A stretch of DNA of 64,000 nt from Monomorium pharaonis (taxonomy: Eukaryota > Arthropoda > Insecta > Hymenoptera > Formicidae). Of this stretch, positions 1 through 9,160 are shown one piece after another (the first letter of the stretch is position 1; the number at the start of each line of letters is the position of its first letter). Made by a program: the position numbers and the translations under genes. Under the pieces are notes generated by a model. It worked only from the letters and a program-made list of their open reading frames with translations. It was not told where the DNA came from and made no database searches. The DNA lies in NCBI RefSeq assembly GCF_013373865.1, contig NC_050469.1, forward strand, positions 22,263,546-22,327,545, read 5' to 3'.

Positions 1-700
1 ATCTCTTTCCACAATTAGAATACGCAAAAAGTATGTTTAAATCAAGAAACAGTAATTTGCAAGTCAATAGCAATTCTCTCTTCGGCGCGACGAAATTGTA
101 AATTGGTCTATCTTGTTGTAGTTGTCGATATGTTTCGGGATAAGTGACATAAATGTGCGTAAAATATAATAATAACAAAACATTATGTCATTTACAAATT
201 TAATAAGCAATTATAATAATTCTATCGTTTATAAATATTTTCAGACGCAGTACAAAATATGACGCAAATATTGAATAATAATTCTGAAAAAGGGTATATT
301 TTTTATAATTTTTTATAACGGGATTGGTAAATATAATATAACTTTCTCTATTTTCAATACCGTGTAAGTATAAAGCATCAGGAAATATTTTTGTTTGTCA
401 AAGAAAAGAATTTTTTTACGAATAAACGTGATTAAAAAAAAGTCAAACATCGTCTATCGTAAACAATTTATTTATGCTGCTGCATATCGCAAATTTCAAT
501 ATTTGCGATATCGCGTCCGCAATCATCGAATTAAAATTTCGGTTTTTATAAATCCGGCAGAAAACAGAGGCGGCCGGATCGTGTTACCGGATGTGGGGAA
601 TATACGCGGGAATTACGGTGAAGAGATATATTCTACATAAACTTTCCATGCACACGCGTCGGGCTTACGATAAATACGACATAACTTTCGGCGACGCTTC
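1..700. other. AT-rich non-coding stretch
   Basis: Mostly AT-rich sequence with homopolymer runs. The only frame of note (395-640) begins at a TTG, not an ATG, and shows no recognisable domain. I see no repeat, RNA gene or splice pair here. Confidence 0.6.
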
Positions 701-1420
701 GCATATTTTCAACACGACGTCTTGAGAACACCTCAAACACGAATTACACGAAACATAGCGAATACGAGCGTGATTTCATCCGATATCTTAAGATCTGATA
801 ATTCTAACATCCTCGTTAACATTCCGAAACGACCGCGCCCGCTGAGGAATTTCCCGCGCGAACTGGCGGACGGAGGACGCGGTCACGTGACCGAGGCACT
901 CGCACTTGCCGATCAGTTCACGTCGTACGTTGTCGCGTCGCGTTGACGAGGGTCGCGAGTCGCGATCGCTCTGGGTTCTCACGTCTCTTTCGAACCGTTT
1001 CGCGTGAGTTTGGCGTAGTGACGAGTGTCGGGAGTCGGAATACCGAGTCCGGCGTCGCGACGCGTCGATCGATTGGCTCGTACGGTCGCGATTAGTCTGT
1101 TTTGTTTCGGTACTTGTGATCGCACGCTGTCCGTGACGTCACGCTGTCCGTGCGTCGCATCTCAGTAGGAACGTCGCATTTTCTTGCTATACAACATGAT
1201 TTCGCGTGTTCCCTGACAAGCACGACGGGCGTCCCGAGCGCCACTCGACACCTGGAGCATCGAGAAGCGTCGACAGAAAGCGGCGTCGAGGAATCGCCGC
1301 GAGGTATTCGCGTCGAGACGAGGTGGCGACTCCGGTTGTTTACGCTGTTTACGGTATTCGCTCATGTCCGCCATAATCGTGACATCCGTGATTTTTGACA
1401 AATTTCTCGTCGAATGACGC
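700..1420 (+). promoter_or_regulatory. CpG-rich island, candidate promoter
   Basis: Base composition changes sharply from AT-rich flanks to a CG-dinucleotide-rich block. Inside it a perfect cAMP-response-element palindrome TGACGTCA lies at 1134-1141. It sits across a 17-bp-period direct repeat of CACGCTGTCCGTG (1123-1135 and 1140-1152). An Initiator-like TCAGT follows at 1162-1166 on the + strand, about 30 bp after the palindrome. No TATA box is seen. Frames open on both strands here are the overlapping kind expected from high GC. The direction and target gene are unknown. Confidence 0.25.
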
Positions 1421-2283
1421 CGAATCAGAGACTTCTACTAATTTAATCGTTGATTTAACTTAAGAAAATGGGTTACATACAATTTTTTTGTAAGCAATTC
1501 TGCAAATCAAATTAATTGTCGATTAATTTGTTAATGGATTAATGAAAAATTATTTGTGGAAAAAGATACATTTGCTTTTATTCTGAATATAATTATATAA
1601 TTGAAATTTGGAGCGATTTATTTTTAATCTATGATTATCTTGTCAAGTAATAATTTTTTATTATTTAATACTTTAGGCACGGTTTTGCCTTGCAAACTTT
1701 TTTTCTTTAAAATACCTTGCCCGCTTTAAATTAGGTACACCATTTATATACATTTTTTAAAAATAAACAATACATAAATACATTTCTGTGCATGTAAAAA
1801 ATATGTAAATTAAAGAATGATTTTATACATATAAAAAAAGTAACGTGTGTACAAGAAACAACATGTGTACAGAATGATAAAAAAGAATAACACACGATAA
1901 AGCTAGAAATTTTGCTTTAGAAAATTCTAACGATTAGATTAATCAACGATTAGATTGATTGAAGATTAAATCGAAATTTAAGCTCTGCACATAAATCGGG
2001 AATACCGAATGAATCGAGGGGCGAACTGTGCCAGTTGGTTCGCGCGACTGCGATTGCGATTGCGATTACGATTGCAATTTGACATGTCTTTCTATATCCA
2101 CGGTGATTGACATCGATCGACGAGAAATTTGTTCGCGAGTTTGCGCGCTTTGCGAATGTGTCAGCGTATTTGTTGGCTTATCGCGATGGTGCGTTTCGGA
2201 GAACATCAAAGAATCGTATATAGGGCAGAGGATTTATTACAAAGGTGAAAAACATTTCGGATCCACCATATTGCCGCCTGCAA
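1421..2283. other. AT-rich spacer with hexamer run
   Basis: AT-rich sequence left of the foldback element. It holds short GATTAGATT-type repetition near 1930-1970 and a (TGCGAT)n-like run at about 2049-2074. No gene is supported. Confidence 0.5.
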
Positions 2284-2293
2284 CACCGGATGC
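2284..2293. repeat. Left target-site duplication
   Basis: The 10-mer CACCGGATGC occurs here and again at 5484-5493, immediately outside the two ends of the inverted-repeat element. This is the signature left by transposition. The exact length is 9-10 bp, because one or two bases at the ends (GT on the left, G on the right) cannot be assigned with certainty. Confidence 0.85.
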
Positions 2294-2295
2294 GT

Positions 2296-2454
2296 CTGTG
2301 TGAAGTTAGCACCGCATCTTTCAAAATTGTAAGTTTTATCAAGAGTACTATTTGCACCCCAAAGAGTACTAGAGTTCCTGATAGGTATTAGCAAGAGTAC
2401 CGCCGAAATATTTAGAGAAATTGCAATTTGAAAATATGAGGTGCTAACTTCCCG
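2296..2454 (+). repeat. Terminal module with nested inverted ends
   Basis: This outermost ~160 bp of the arm is itself bounded by GAAGTTAGCACC (2302-2313) and its exact reverse complement GGTGCTAACTTC (2440-2451). It carries an AGTACT pair 21 bp apart (2344 and 2365). The stretch AGAGTTCCTGATA followed by an AGTACC and CCGCC matches the layout of the 135-bp repeats, so the module looks like a diverged relative of them. A mirror copy occupies about 5324-5482. Confidence 0.75.
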
Positions 2455-2850
2455 TGGCACCGCAACATGAAAAATATATTGTTTTAAAGATCCTATCTTA
2501 AAGTACTCGAAAAGTACTACAGTTCCTGATACATTTTAACAATAGTACCAACCGCCAAATATTATAAAAAAATTATTGAAATTTGGAGATGGCACCGCAA
2601 AATGAAAAAAATATTGTTTTAATGATCCCATCTTAAAGTACTCAAAAAGTACTAGAGTTCCTGATACATTTTAACAATAGTACCAACCGCCAAATGTTTT
2701 TAAAAAATTATTGAAATTTGGAGATGGCACCGCAAAATGAAAAAAATATTCTTTTAATGATCCTATCTTAAAGTACTCGAAAAGTACTAGAGTTCCTAAT
2801 ATATTTTAATAATAGTACCAACTAATAAATACTGAAAAAAAAAATTTTTT
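2455..2850 (+). repeat. 135-bp tandem repeat, three copies (left arm)
   Basis: The marker GATCCTATC or GATCCCATC recurs at 2489, 2624 and 2759, exactly 135 bp apart. TGGCACCGCAA recurs at the same period. Each copy has two AGTACT palindromes 11 bp apart (for example 2502 and 2513), followed by a conserved GTTCCTGATA or GTTCCTAATA. The same three copies appear inverted in the right arm at 5281, 5146 and 5011. Confidence 0.9.
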
Positions 2851-2872
2851 TAAGATTACAGCCTATCTTTTA

Positions 2873-4340
2873 TAAAAGTGGCCGTAACTCCTTTGCCTTT
2901 AATTTCACAGCTTTGTGCCTTAATAACTTTCGAAAGTACTCGCTGGGGTGCCAAAAGTACTCCAATCAAAACCCGGAAATTGTAAAAAAATTTTATCTCT
3001 TTAAGGGACTGACTGTATCTAAAAGTGGCCGTAACTTTTTTGCGTCAAGTTTCACAGCTTTGTGCCTTAATAACTTTTGAAAGTACTCGCTGGGGTGCCA
3101 AAAGTACTCCAATCAAAACCCGGAAATTGTAAAAAAATTTCACCTCTCTGGAGGACTGACTGTATCTAAAAGTGACCGTAACTCCTTTGCGTCAAGTTTC
3201 ACAGCTTTGTGCCTTAATGACTTTCGAAAGTACTCGCTGGGGTGCCAAAAGTACTCCAATCAAAACCCGGAAATTGTAAAAAAATTTTATCTCTCTAAGG
3301 GACGGACTGTATCTAAAAGTGGCCGTAACTCCTTTGCGTCAAGTTTCACAGCTTTGTGCCTTAATAACTTTTGAAAGTACTCGCTGGGGTGCCAAAAGTA
3401 CTCCAATCAAAACCCGGAAATTGTAAAAAAATTTCACCTCTCTGGAGGACTGACTGTATCTAAAAGTGACCGTAACTCCTTTGCGTCAAGTTTCACAGCT
3501 TTGTGCCTTAATGACTTTCGAAAGTACTCGCTCGGGTGCCAAAAGTACTCGCTGGGGTGCCAAAAGTACTCCAATCAAAACCCGGAAATTGTAAAAAAAT
3601 TTTATCTCTCTAAGGGACTGACTGTATCTAAAAGTGGCCGTAACTCCTTTGCGTCAAGTTTCACAGCTTTGTGCCTTAATAACTTTCGAAAGTACTCGCT
3701 GGGGTGCCAAAAGTACTCCAATCAAAACCCGGAAATTGTAAAAAAATTTTATCTCTTTAAGGGACTGACTGTATCTAAAAGTGGCCGTAACTTTTTTGCG
3801 TCAAGTTTCACAGCTTTGTGCCTTAATAACTTTTGAAAGTACTCGCTGGGGTGCCAAAAGTACTCCAATTAAAACCCGGAAATTGTAAAAAAATTTTATC
3901 TCTTTAAGGGACTGACTGTATCTAAAAGTGGCTGTAACTTTTTTGCGTCAAGTTTCACAGCTTTGTGCCTTAATAACTTTTGAAAGTACTCGCTGGGGTG
4001 CCAAAAGTACTCCAATCAAAACCCGGAAATTGTAAAAAAATTTCACCTCTCTGGAGGACTGACTGTATCTAAAAGTGACCGTAACTCCTTTGCGTCAAGT
4101 TTCACAGCTTTGTGCCTTAATAACTTTTGAAAGTACTCGCTGGGGTGCCAAAAGTACTCTAATCAAAACCCGGAAATTGTAAAAAAATTTCACCTCTCTG
4201 GAGAACTGACTGTATCTAAAAGTGACCGTAACTCCTTTGCGTCAAGTTTCACAGCTTTGTGCCTTAATGACTTTCGAAAGTACTCGCTGGGGTGCCAAAA
4301 GTACTCCAATCAAAACTTGGAAATTGTAAAAAAATTTATA
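2873..4340 (+). repeat. 147-bp tandem repeat, about ten copies (left arm)
   Basis: The marker CTTTGTGCC occurs at 2911, 3058, 3205, 3352, 3499, 3667, 3814, 3961, 4108 and 4255. The period is exactly 147 bp except for one 168-bp unit (3499-3666), which contains a 21-bp internal duplication. Units fall into two sub-types: TTTTATCTCT with AGTGGCC, and TTTCACCTCT with AGTGACC. Two consecutive 294-bp dimers (3058-3351 and 3352-3645) have the same sub-type order, a higher-order repeat. Because 147 is divisible by three, some units translate as a 49-residue repeat. Neighbouring units carry a TGA in the same frame, so I do not call a protein. Confidence 0.9.
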
Positions 4341-4439
4341 TATATATACATAAATACAAGTTTTTGGAAAAAATAGATTGATATATAACGTACAATTTGC
4401 CGGCCTTTTAAAGGTTGAGGTACAAAGCTATAAAATCAA
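4341..4439. other. Unpaired centre (loop) of the foldback element
   Basis: About 100 bp of AT-rich sequence separates the last left-arm unit from the innermost degenerate right-arm unit. It has a short TA run near 4337-4348 and no repeat marker of either array. The surplus left-arm 147-bp units (about 3340-4340) also have no partner in the right arm, so the true fold-back loop would be about 1.1 kb. No gene is visible in it. Confidence 0.6.
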
Positions 4440-4920
4440 AAACAAAAAAGTTACGGTCACTTTTAATTATGTTAAGTCCTCAAAAGAGAAACAATTTTTT
4501 CACAATTTCCGGGTTCTGACTAAAGTACTTTTGGCACCCCAGCGAGTACTTTTGAAAGTTATTAAGGCACAAAACTGTGAAACTTGACGCAAAGGAGTTA
4601 CGGCCACTTTTAGATACAGTCAGTCCTCCAGAGAGGTGAAATTTTTTTACAATTTCCGGGTTTTGATTGGAGTACTTTTGGCACCCCAGCGAGTACTTTC
4701 GAAAGTTATTAAGGCACAAAGCTGTGAAACTTGACGCAAAGGAGTTACGGTCACTTTTAGATACAGTTAGTCCTCCAGAGAGGTGAAATTTTTTTACAAT
4801 TTCCGGGTTTTGATTGAAGTACTTTTGGCACCCCAGCGAGTACTTTCGAAAGTTATTAAGGCACAAAGCTGTGAAATTAAAGGCAAAGGAGTTACGGCCA
4901 CTTTTATGAAAGATAGGCTG
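4440..4920 (-). repeat. 147-bp tandem repeat, just over three copies (right arm)
   Basis: The reverse-strand marker TTACGG recurs at 4451, 4598, 4745 and 4892, again exactly 147 bp apart. The innermost unit (4440-4560) is the most diverged and contains changes not seen in the left arm. The outermost joins the 135-bp repeats through the same junction sequence as in the left arm, mirrored. Confidence 0.88.
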
Positions 4921-4927
4921 TAATCTT

Positions 4928-5323
4928 AAAAAAATTTTTTTTTCAGTATTTATTAGTTGGTACTATTATTAAAATATATCAGGAACTCTAGTACTTTTCG
5001 AGTACTTTAAGATAGGATCATTAAAAGAATGATTTTTTAATTTTGCGGTGCCATCCCCAAATTTCAATAATTTTTTAAAAACATTTGGCGGTTGGTACTA
5101 TTGTTAAAATGTATCAGGAACTCTAGTACTTTTTGAGTACTTTAAGATGGGATCATTAAAACAATATTTTTTTCATTTTGCGGTGCCATCTCCAAATTTC
5201 ACCAATTTTTTTATAATATTTGGCGGTTGGTACTATTGTTAAAATGTATCAGGAACTGTAGTACTTTTCGAGTACTTTAAGATAGGATCTTTAAAACAAT
5301 ATATTTTTCATGTTGCGGTGCCA
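4928..5323 (-). repeat. 135-bp tandem repeat, three copies (right arm)
   Basis: Mirror of the left-arm array. GATAGGATC, GATGGGATC and GATAGGATC lie at 5011, 5146 and 5281. The order of copy-specific differences is the same as in the left arm, so the two arms were copied as a block and did not expand independently. Confidence 0.88.
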
Positions 5324-5483
5324 CGGGAAGTTAGCACCTCATATTTTCAAATTGCAATTTCTCTAAATATTTCGGCGGTACTCTTGCTAATACCTATCAG
5401 GAACTCTAGTACTCTTTGGGGTGCAAATAGTACTCTTGATAAAACTTACAATTTTGAAAGATGCGGTGCTAACTTCACACAGG

Positions 5484-5493
5484 CACCGGATGC
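5484..5493. repeat. Right target-site duplication
   Basis: CACCGGATGC, identical to 2284-2293. A single G or GG separates it from the terminal ...CTTCACACA. Confidence 0.85.
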
Positions 5494-6480
5494 CAGTGAG
5501 TGCTCTGCTGTTTCTTTCTTCTTTTTTTTTGAATATTTTTATCGTACAAAGTAAAAGGTTGAGGATGTATTTTATATACTTATTTTAAAAATAGAAGAAA
5601 TCAGATTATTTTGTATTGTATTTAAAAGTGACACAAAAAATTTAACAGATTAAAAAATTCTAATGGAAATGTAGAGAAAGAATGACAAAAATCTTAATTT
5701 TTTAATACAAATACATAATGTATTTTGTAAATTGAGATGTTTATTTTTGAAAATATTTTAATTTTTTAATAACAAATGAAGTACATAAATTATAAAATTG
5801 AATATTATTAAGTAAAAATATAATGTTACTCGCACAATTTTTATATGTATAGTTTAAAGTATAAATATTAACACATTTCCAATTTCAATTTACTTTGCAA
5901 AAATTATACATCCTTAAGTTTTGCTTACTATATTTTTGCAACTGATGTAAATAACAAGTTGAACAAGTTATCATATCAAAATGATTACAAAATGATTAAA
6001 TGTTATTTTTCAATTAGTTATGATTCATATTAATGTCGTTTCAATGTATATCATGAATTATTGTTCCGCATAAAGGATACCATTTTATTTGTACAAGTTT
6101 TTCAAATCAATCGATTGGCTACAAGATAGAAAATTTCTAGAAGCTCAAAGACAAAACTTCTCTATTCTGCAGTCAATCAGCACGATTAAAAACTTTGTCC
6201 CGCGATAGCAAAATATTAGCCGTAAAATTTTTGATTTATCCGTCTCGTTATAATCTTCCTAAAATGTATATCAAATAACGTAATTGATGATAAATACATG
6301 TTTATCCGATATTCGTTTCGCTGACAGCAGATCTTCCCATGAGAGATAATATCCATGAGAGATAAATTAATTAAAAACAAACAAACAGATTTAATTATTA
6401 TTCACTTTTAATCACTATCGAAATGATGACGGATTTCGAATGTATTTTACGTAACTACAAGTCGCGATGATTAAGGGTCG
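5494..6480. other. AT-rich non-coding stretch
   Basis: AT-rich sequence to the right of the foldback element, without an open frame of note, repeat array or splice pair. Confidence 0.6.
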
Positions 6481-9160
6481 GAAATCACTAGGGCGCAGCT
6501 GTGTCAAGTTAAAATGTCAAAATACAGGGTAAGCCATCGCATTTTGCTACAGCTGTAGATTAAATCGTTGCTGTTGGTCACCGGAAGAAGGGAGAGGGGG
6601 GGGTGAACTACTCGTCAAAACTGCGAACAAATGTTTGCTGGGCGCGGAGGGGGAAGGAAGGAGAAAACGAGAGCAACGCGTGCATACGCCTCCGATTTTC
6701 GCCGGCGGGCACGAGTGCCCGATTTAAAAGTCAAATTTAGCGACCGTGAATGACGATAAAGCGGCGGTATTAAGTGATAAACGGCGCGGGAGCGAATGTG
6801 TGACGTGCCTCGCTAATAATTTAGAGTAAGAACTCGCGCGATTAATTAAGCGGACGTCGCCTGTCGCCCCGGGGGGAACGAAGGGCGACGTCGCGGCGAA
6901 ACATGTGGCCGAAAATATCATACCCGAAAGAATCATCGTCCCCTTCGAGCTTGATGAAGCGCTTTTTTTCCCACCCGGGGGTTAATATTTTATCGCGCGT
7001 TTCGAAAATAAAACAAAACAATGGGTCGGAATAGAAGATGAGGAAGACTCCGATAAACGAGTCGGCCGCGAATTAGTTCAATGAAATGAGCAATACTCCG
7101 CGGTGCATCCGAGCGCGAAAATGCGAGGACGCGCTTCAGCCTCGTTGAAGTCAGTTCGCGTTTCCATTTCCGCGGAAAAAAAAGAAAGTAACCCAAAAAA
7201 GGGTTATTGACAAAGCGTATCATGTGGCGATTTATCAAGCGTGCGACGCGAAGGGTACTCGCGTTAATTAAATTAGAACGTCGCGGAGACTTGGGAAACG
7301 GGGATTAGAATGCAACGTTTGAGTTTGCTAAATTTCTCCGAGATGTCTTTTCGAGATAGTTGCATGTATTACGCGAAGCCACGGTTGGTTTTCACGAACC
7401 GGCCTTTCCTCTCGGGGGATCTTAAGCGCCCTAATCTTTTAATCGTTCAAATATTTCAACGAGAAAATCTCCTTGTAATTATCATCTCCGATGCTCGGGG
7501 CTCAAGATATCTCGTGATCTAAAGTCTCTACTCACTCGAGATTGTTTACTCAGCACACCTCGTCCCGAGACCTACGCTGTAAGACGCGCGCGCGCCGAGG
7601 GAAGGTGGAGGCGTTGAAAGCGGCGCGTGTTACATATCAATTTCACGATGTCGCGAGGGATAAAAATTGTAATACGTAGTGTGCCGAGATGTGTTGTGTA
7701 CCCTTCGCCGTGGGGAGCGGTATACCATGGGACGACGGTGTCGTAGGGAGAAAGATAATGTAGCAGCATTATTTGTCGTTCTGCTTCGAGCAAACATTAC
7801 AACGGCACTGGTGGAAATCCTCTTTGTCTGAGAGAGTGTAGAAAAAAGAAACTTCAACAGATATTTTCCCAATATCTTCCAACTTCTGATGATCACAGTT
7901 ACCGACTTTAACATGAAATTTTTTTGTCAAATTTTCTTTAACTTAAACCGAACGACATCAGTCTAGTTTGTGTTGGGTAATAATTGAAATTTGGGAAAAA
8001 TATTACGTTTCAAAATTTCAATTCGAGATTTATTTTCTCGGCTTACGCCGCGAACCTTGCAGAAGATAAAACAAATCTTTCTCGCCGAGGAAATATTTAT
8101 CGCAGGTTTGCCGAAGAGTTGGTCGTTAGAGTTATGAATATAGATTGTATGATACTCTTTGTACACGCGTATTACGGTAAGCCGCTGTTGTTCTGCAAAT
8201 ATAACGACAAAAGCTTTGTTGATCGAAAAGATCTGTCGAAAGGAGATCTGTGTGACACGTTTCAACTATTAAACGCGGGCCAGTCGCGTAAAAGATCGCA
8301 CAGGGAAAACATTTCGGCCGTTCATTTTTTTTTTTTGCGTATCGTCCATTCTCAAAGGGAGGTCGTACAACGTTACAAAACTGCAAAATATAAACGATTT
8401 CACCTCGCGCCACGTGGCACGCGATTTTAAGCCCTTTAACTCTACCTTCCGCTACTCTTAACAGAGGCAGACGCGTTTTTCCATTTTTTAACAATCCATT
8501 CACAAATTCCCTTTTTGGCAAAATGTTTATAAAGATGCCGTCTAATCCCGCGGCCTTTATCCGCGCGTAGCGAGGATACGTGGAGAAGAATCGATAACGA
8601 CACTTCTAGGAGCGCGGTGCAAGATGTGAAGTAACGCGGAAGTTTTTTCGCTTAAGACTCTCTCGTTGCATTTTATCTTATAAGATATAAATAAAGTCTA
8701 CGTACGTTAACAAAGCCGGTTTAGTCGTGCCTCTGTTCGTAAGTACAAAAAGCAATTATTCACGGTATTTCGAGTATGCGTTTGCATGATTCTTGCCCGA
8801 GCAGCTTCTCACATTCTCTTGGCGAATTCGGGTCGCATTTTCGATCATTTCCGAAACGATGCGTGCGAAATTATAGTTATTCTCCGCTTTTCATCGGACG
8901 CATGAAGCGAAACGACGCGGCAGCTTAATGATCCCTTTCGCGGTGCATAAGCTGTACGTCAGTGCGCCTGGGTCATTCTCGAGTCCTCTCATCCAACCAT
9001 TATCCTTAGAGAGAGGATTCTGCGCTGCTAATATGTCCGTTGTTCTGACGCAAAAGCGGATGCACCCGATACTTGTACATTGAAAGCTCCATTCGCGCTG
9101 CCGGATGCGAAAGGAGCACACGCATCCTCCCCGACGACGATTTGTAGAAAGGACAAAGCA
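6481..9160. other. CpG-richer stretch, no supported gene
   Basis: GC content rises and several overlapping frames are open on both strands, the longest being 7984-8430 (+) and 8132-8521 (-). The opposing frames overlap each other, use non-ATG starts or lack recognisable motifs. A splice-like segment 8106-8176 (preceded by TTTATCGCAG, followed by GTAAGC) lies in the + frame, but its acceptor is weak. I do not call a gene. Confidence 0.4.

Larger units (their letters stand above)
2294..3339 (+). repeat. Left terminal inverted repeat
   Basis: Left arm of the foldback element over the length that pairs with the right arm. It runs from the terminus (CTGTGTGAAG from 2296) through the terminal module and three 135-bp repeats into the first three 147-bp repeats. 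Differences from the right arm seen by eye are a handful of substitutions and one length change in an A-run. The left arm continues beyond the paired part with more 147-bp units. Confidence 0.85.
2294..5483. mobile_element. Foldback (FB-like) non-autonomous transposon
   Basis: A 3.19-kb element whose ends are inverted copies of each other, both beginning CTGTGTGAAGTTAGCACC. Left position x pairs with right position about 7778-x throughout, giving TIRs of about 1.04 kb (2294-3339 and 4440-5483). The arms differ by only a few bases over hundreds. Each arm consists of a terminal module, three 135-bp repeats and a 147-bp array. A perfect 10-bp direct repeat flanks the whole. Long TIRs made of tandem repeats with a 9-10-bp target duplication are known from Drosophila Foldback elements, and 9-10-bp duplications also from Mutator-like elements. 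The superfamily cannot be assigned without a transposase. No transposase frame is present, so mobilisation would need an enzyme supplied in trans. High arm identity suggests a young insertion or ongoing conversion between arms. Confidence 0.9.
4440..5483 (-). repeat. Right terminal inverted repeat
   Basis: Inverted partner of 2294-3339. Reading the complement from 5482 inwards reproduces the left arm almost base for base: terminal module, three 135-bp copies and 147-bp units. Changes seen include GGTG for ATTG in the outermost 135-bp copy, and a small cluster near 5030-5060. Confidence 0.85.

Noticed and set aside
3501..3836. Repeat-protein frame in the left 147-bp array
   Set aside because: Frame continuity follows from the period being a multiple of three. 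Sister units have stops in the same frame.
2294..5483. CRISPR array (regular repeats)
   Set aside because: Units are contiguous 135- and 147-bp tandem copies without unique spacers, inside an inverted-repeat transposon in eukaryotic-type DNA.
7984..8430. 148-codon + strand frame with a possible internal exon 8106-8176
   Set aside because: An opposing frame overlaps it, the acceptor at 8105 is weak and the composition gives no family signal.
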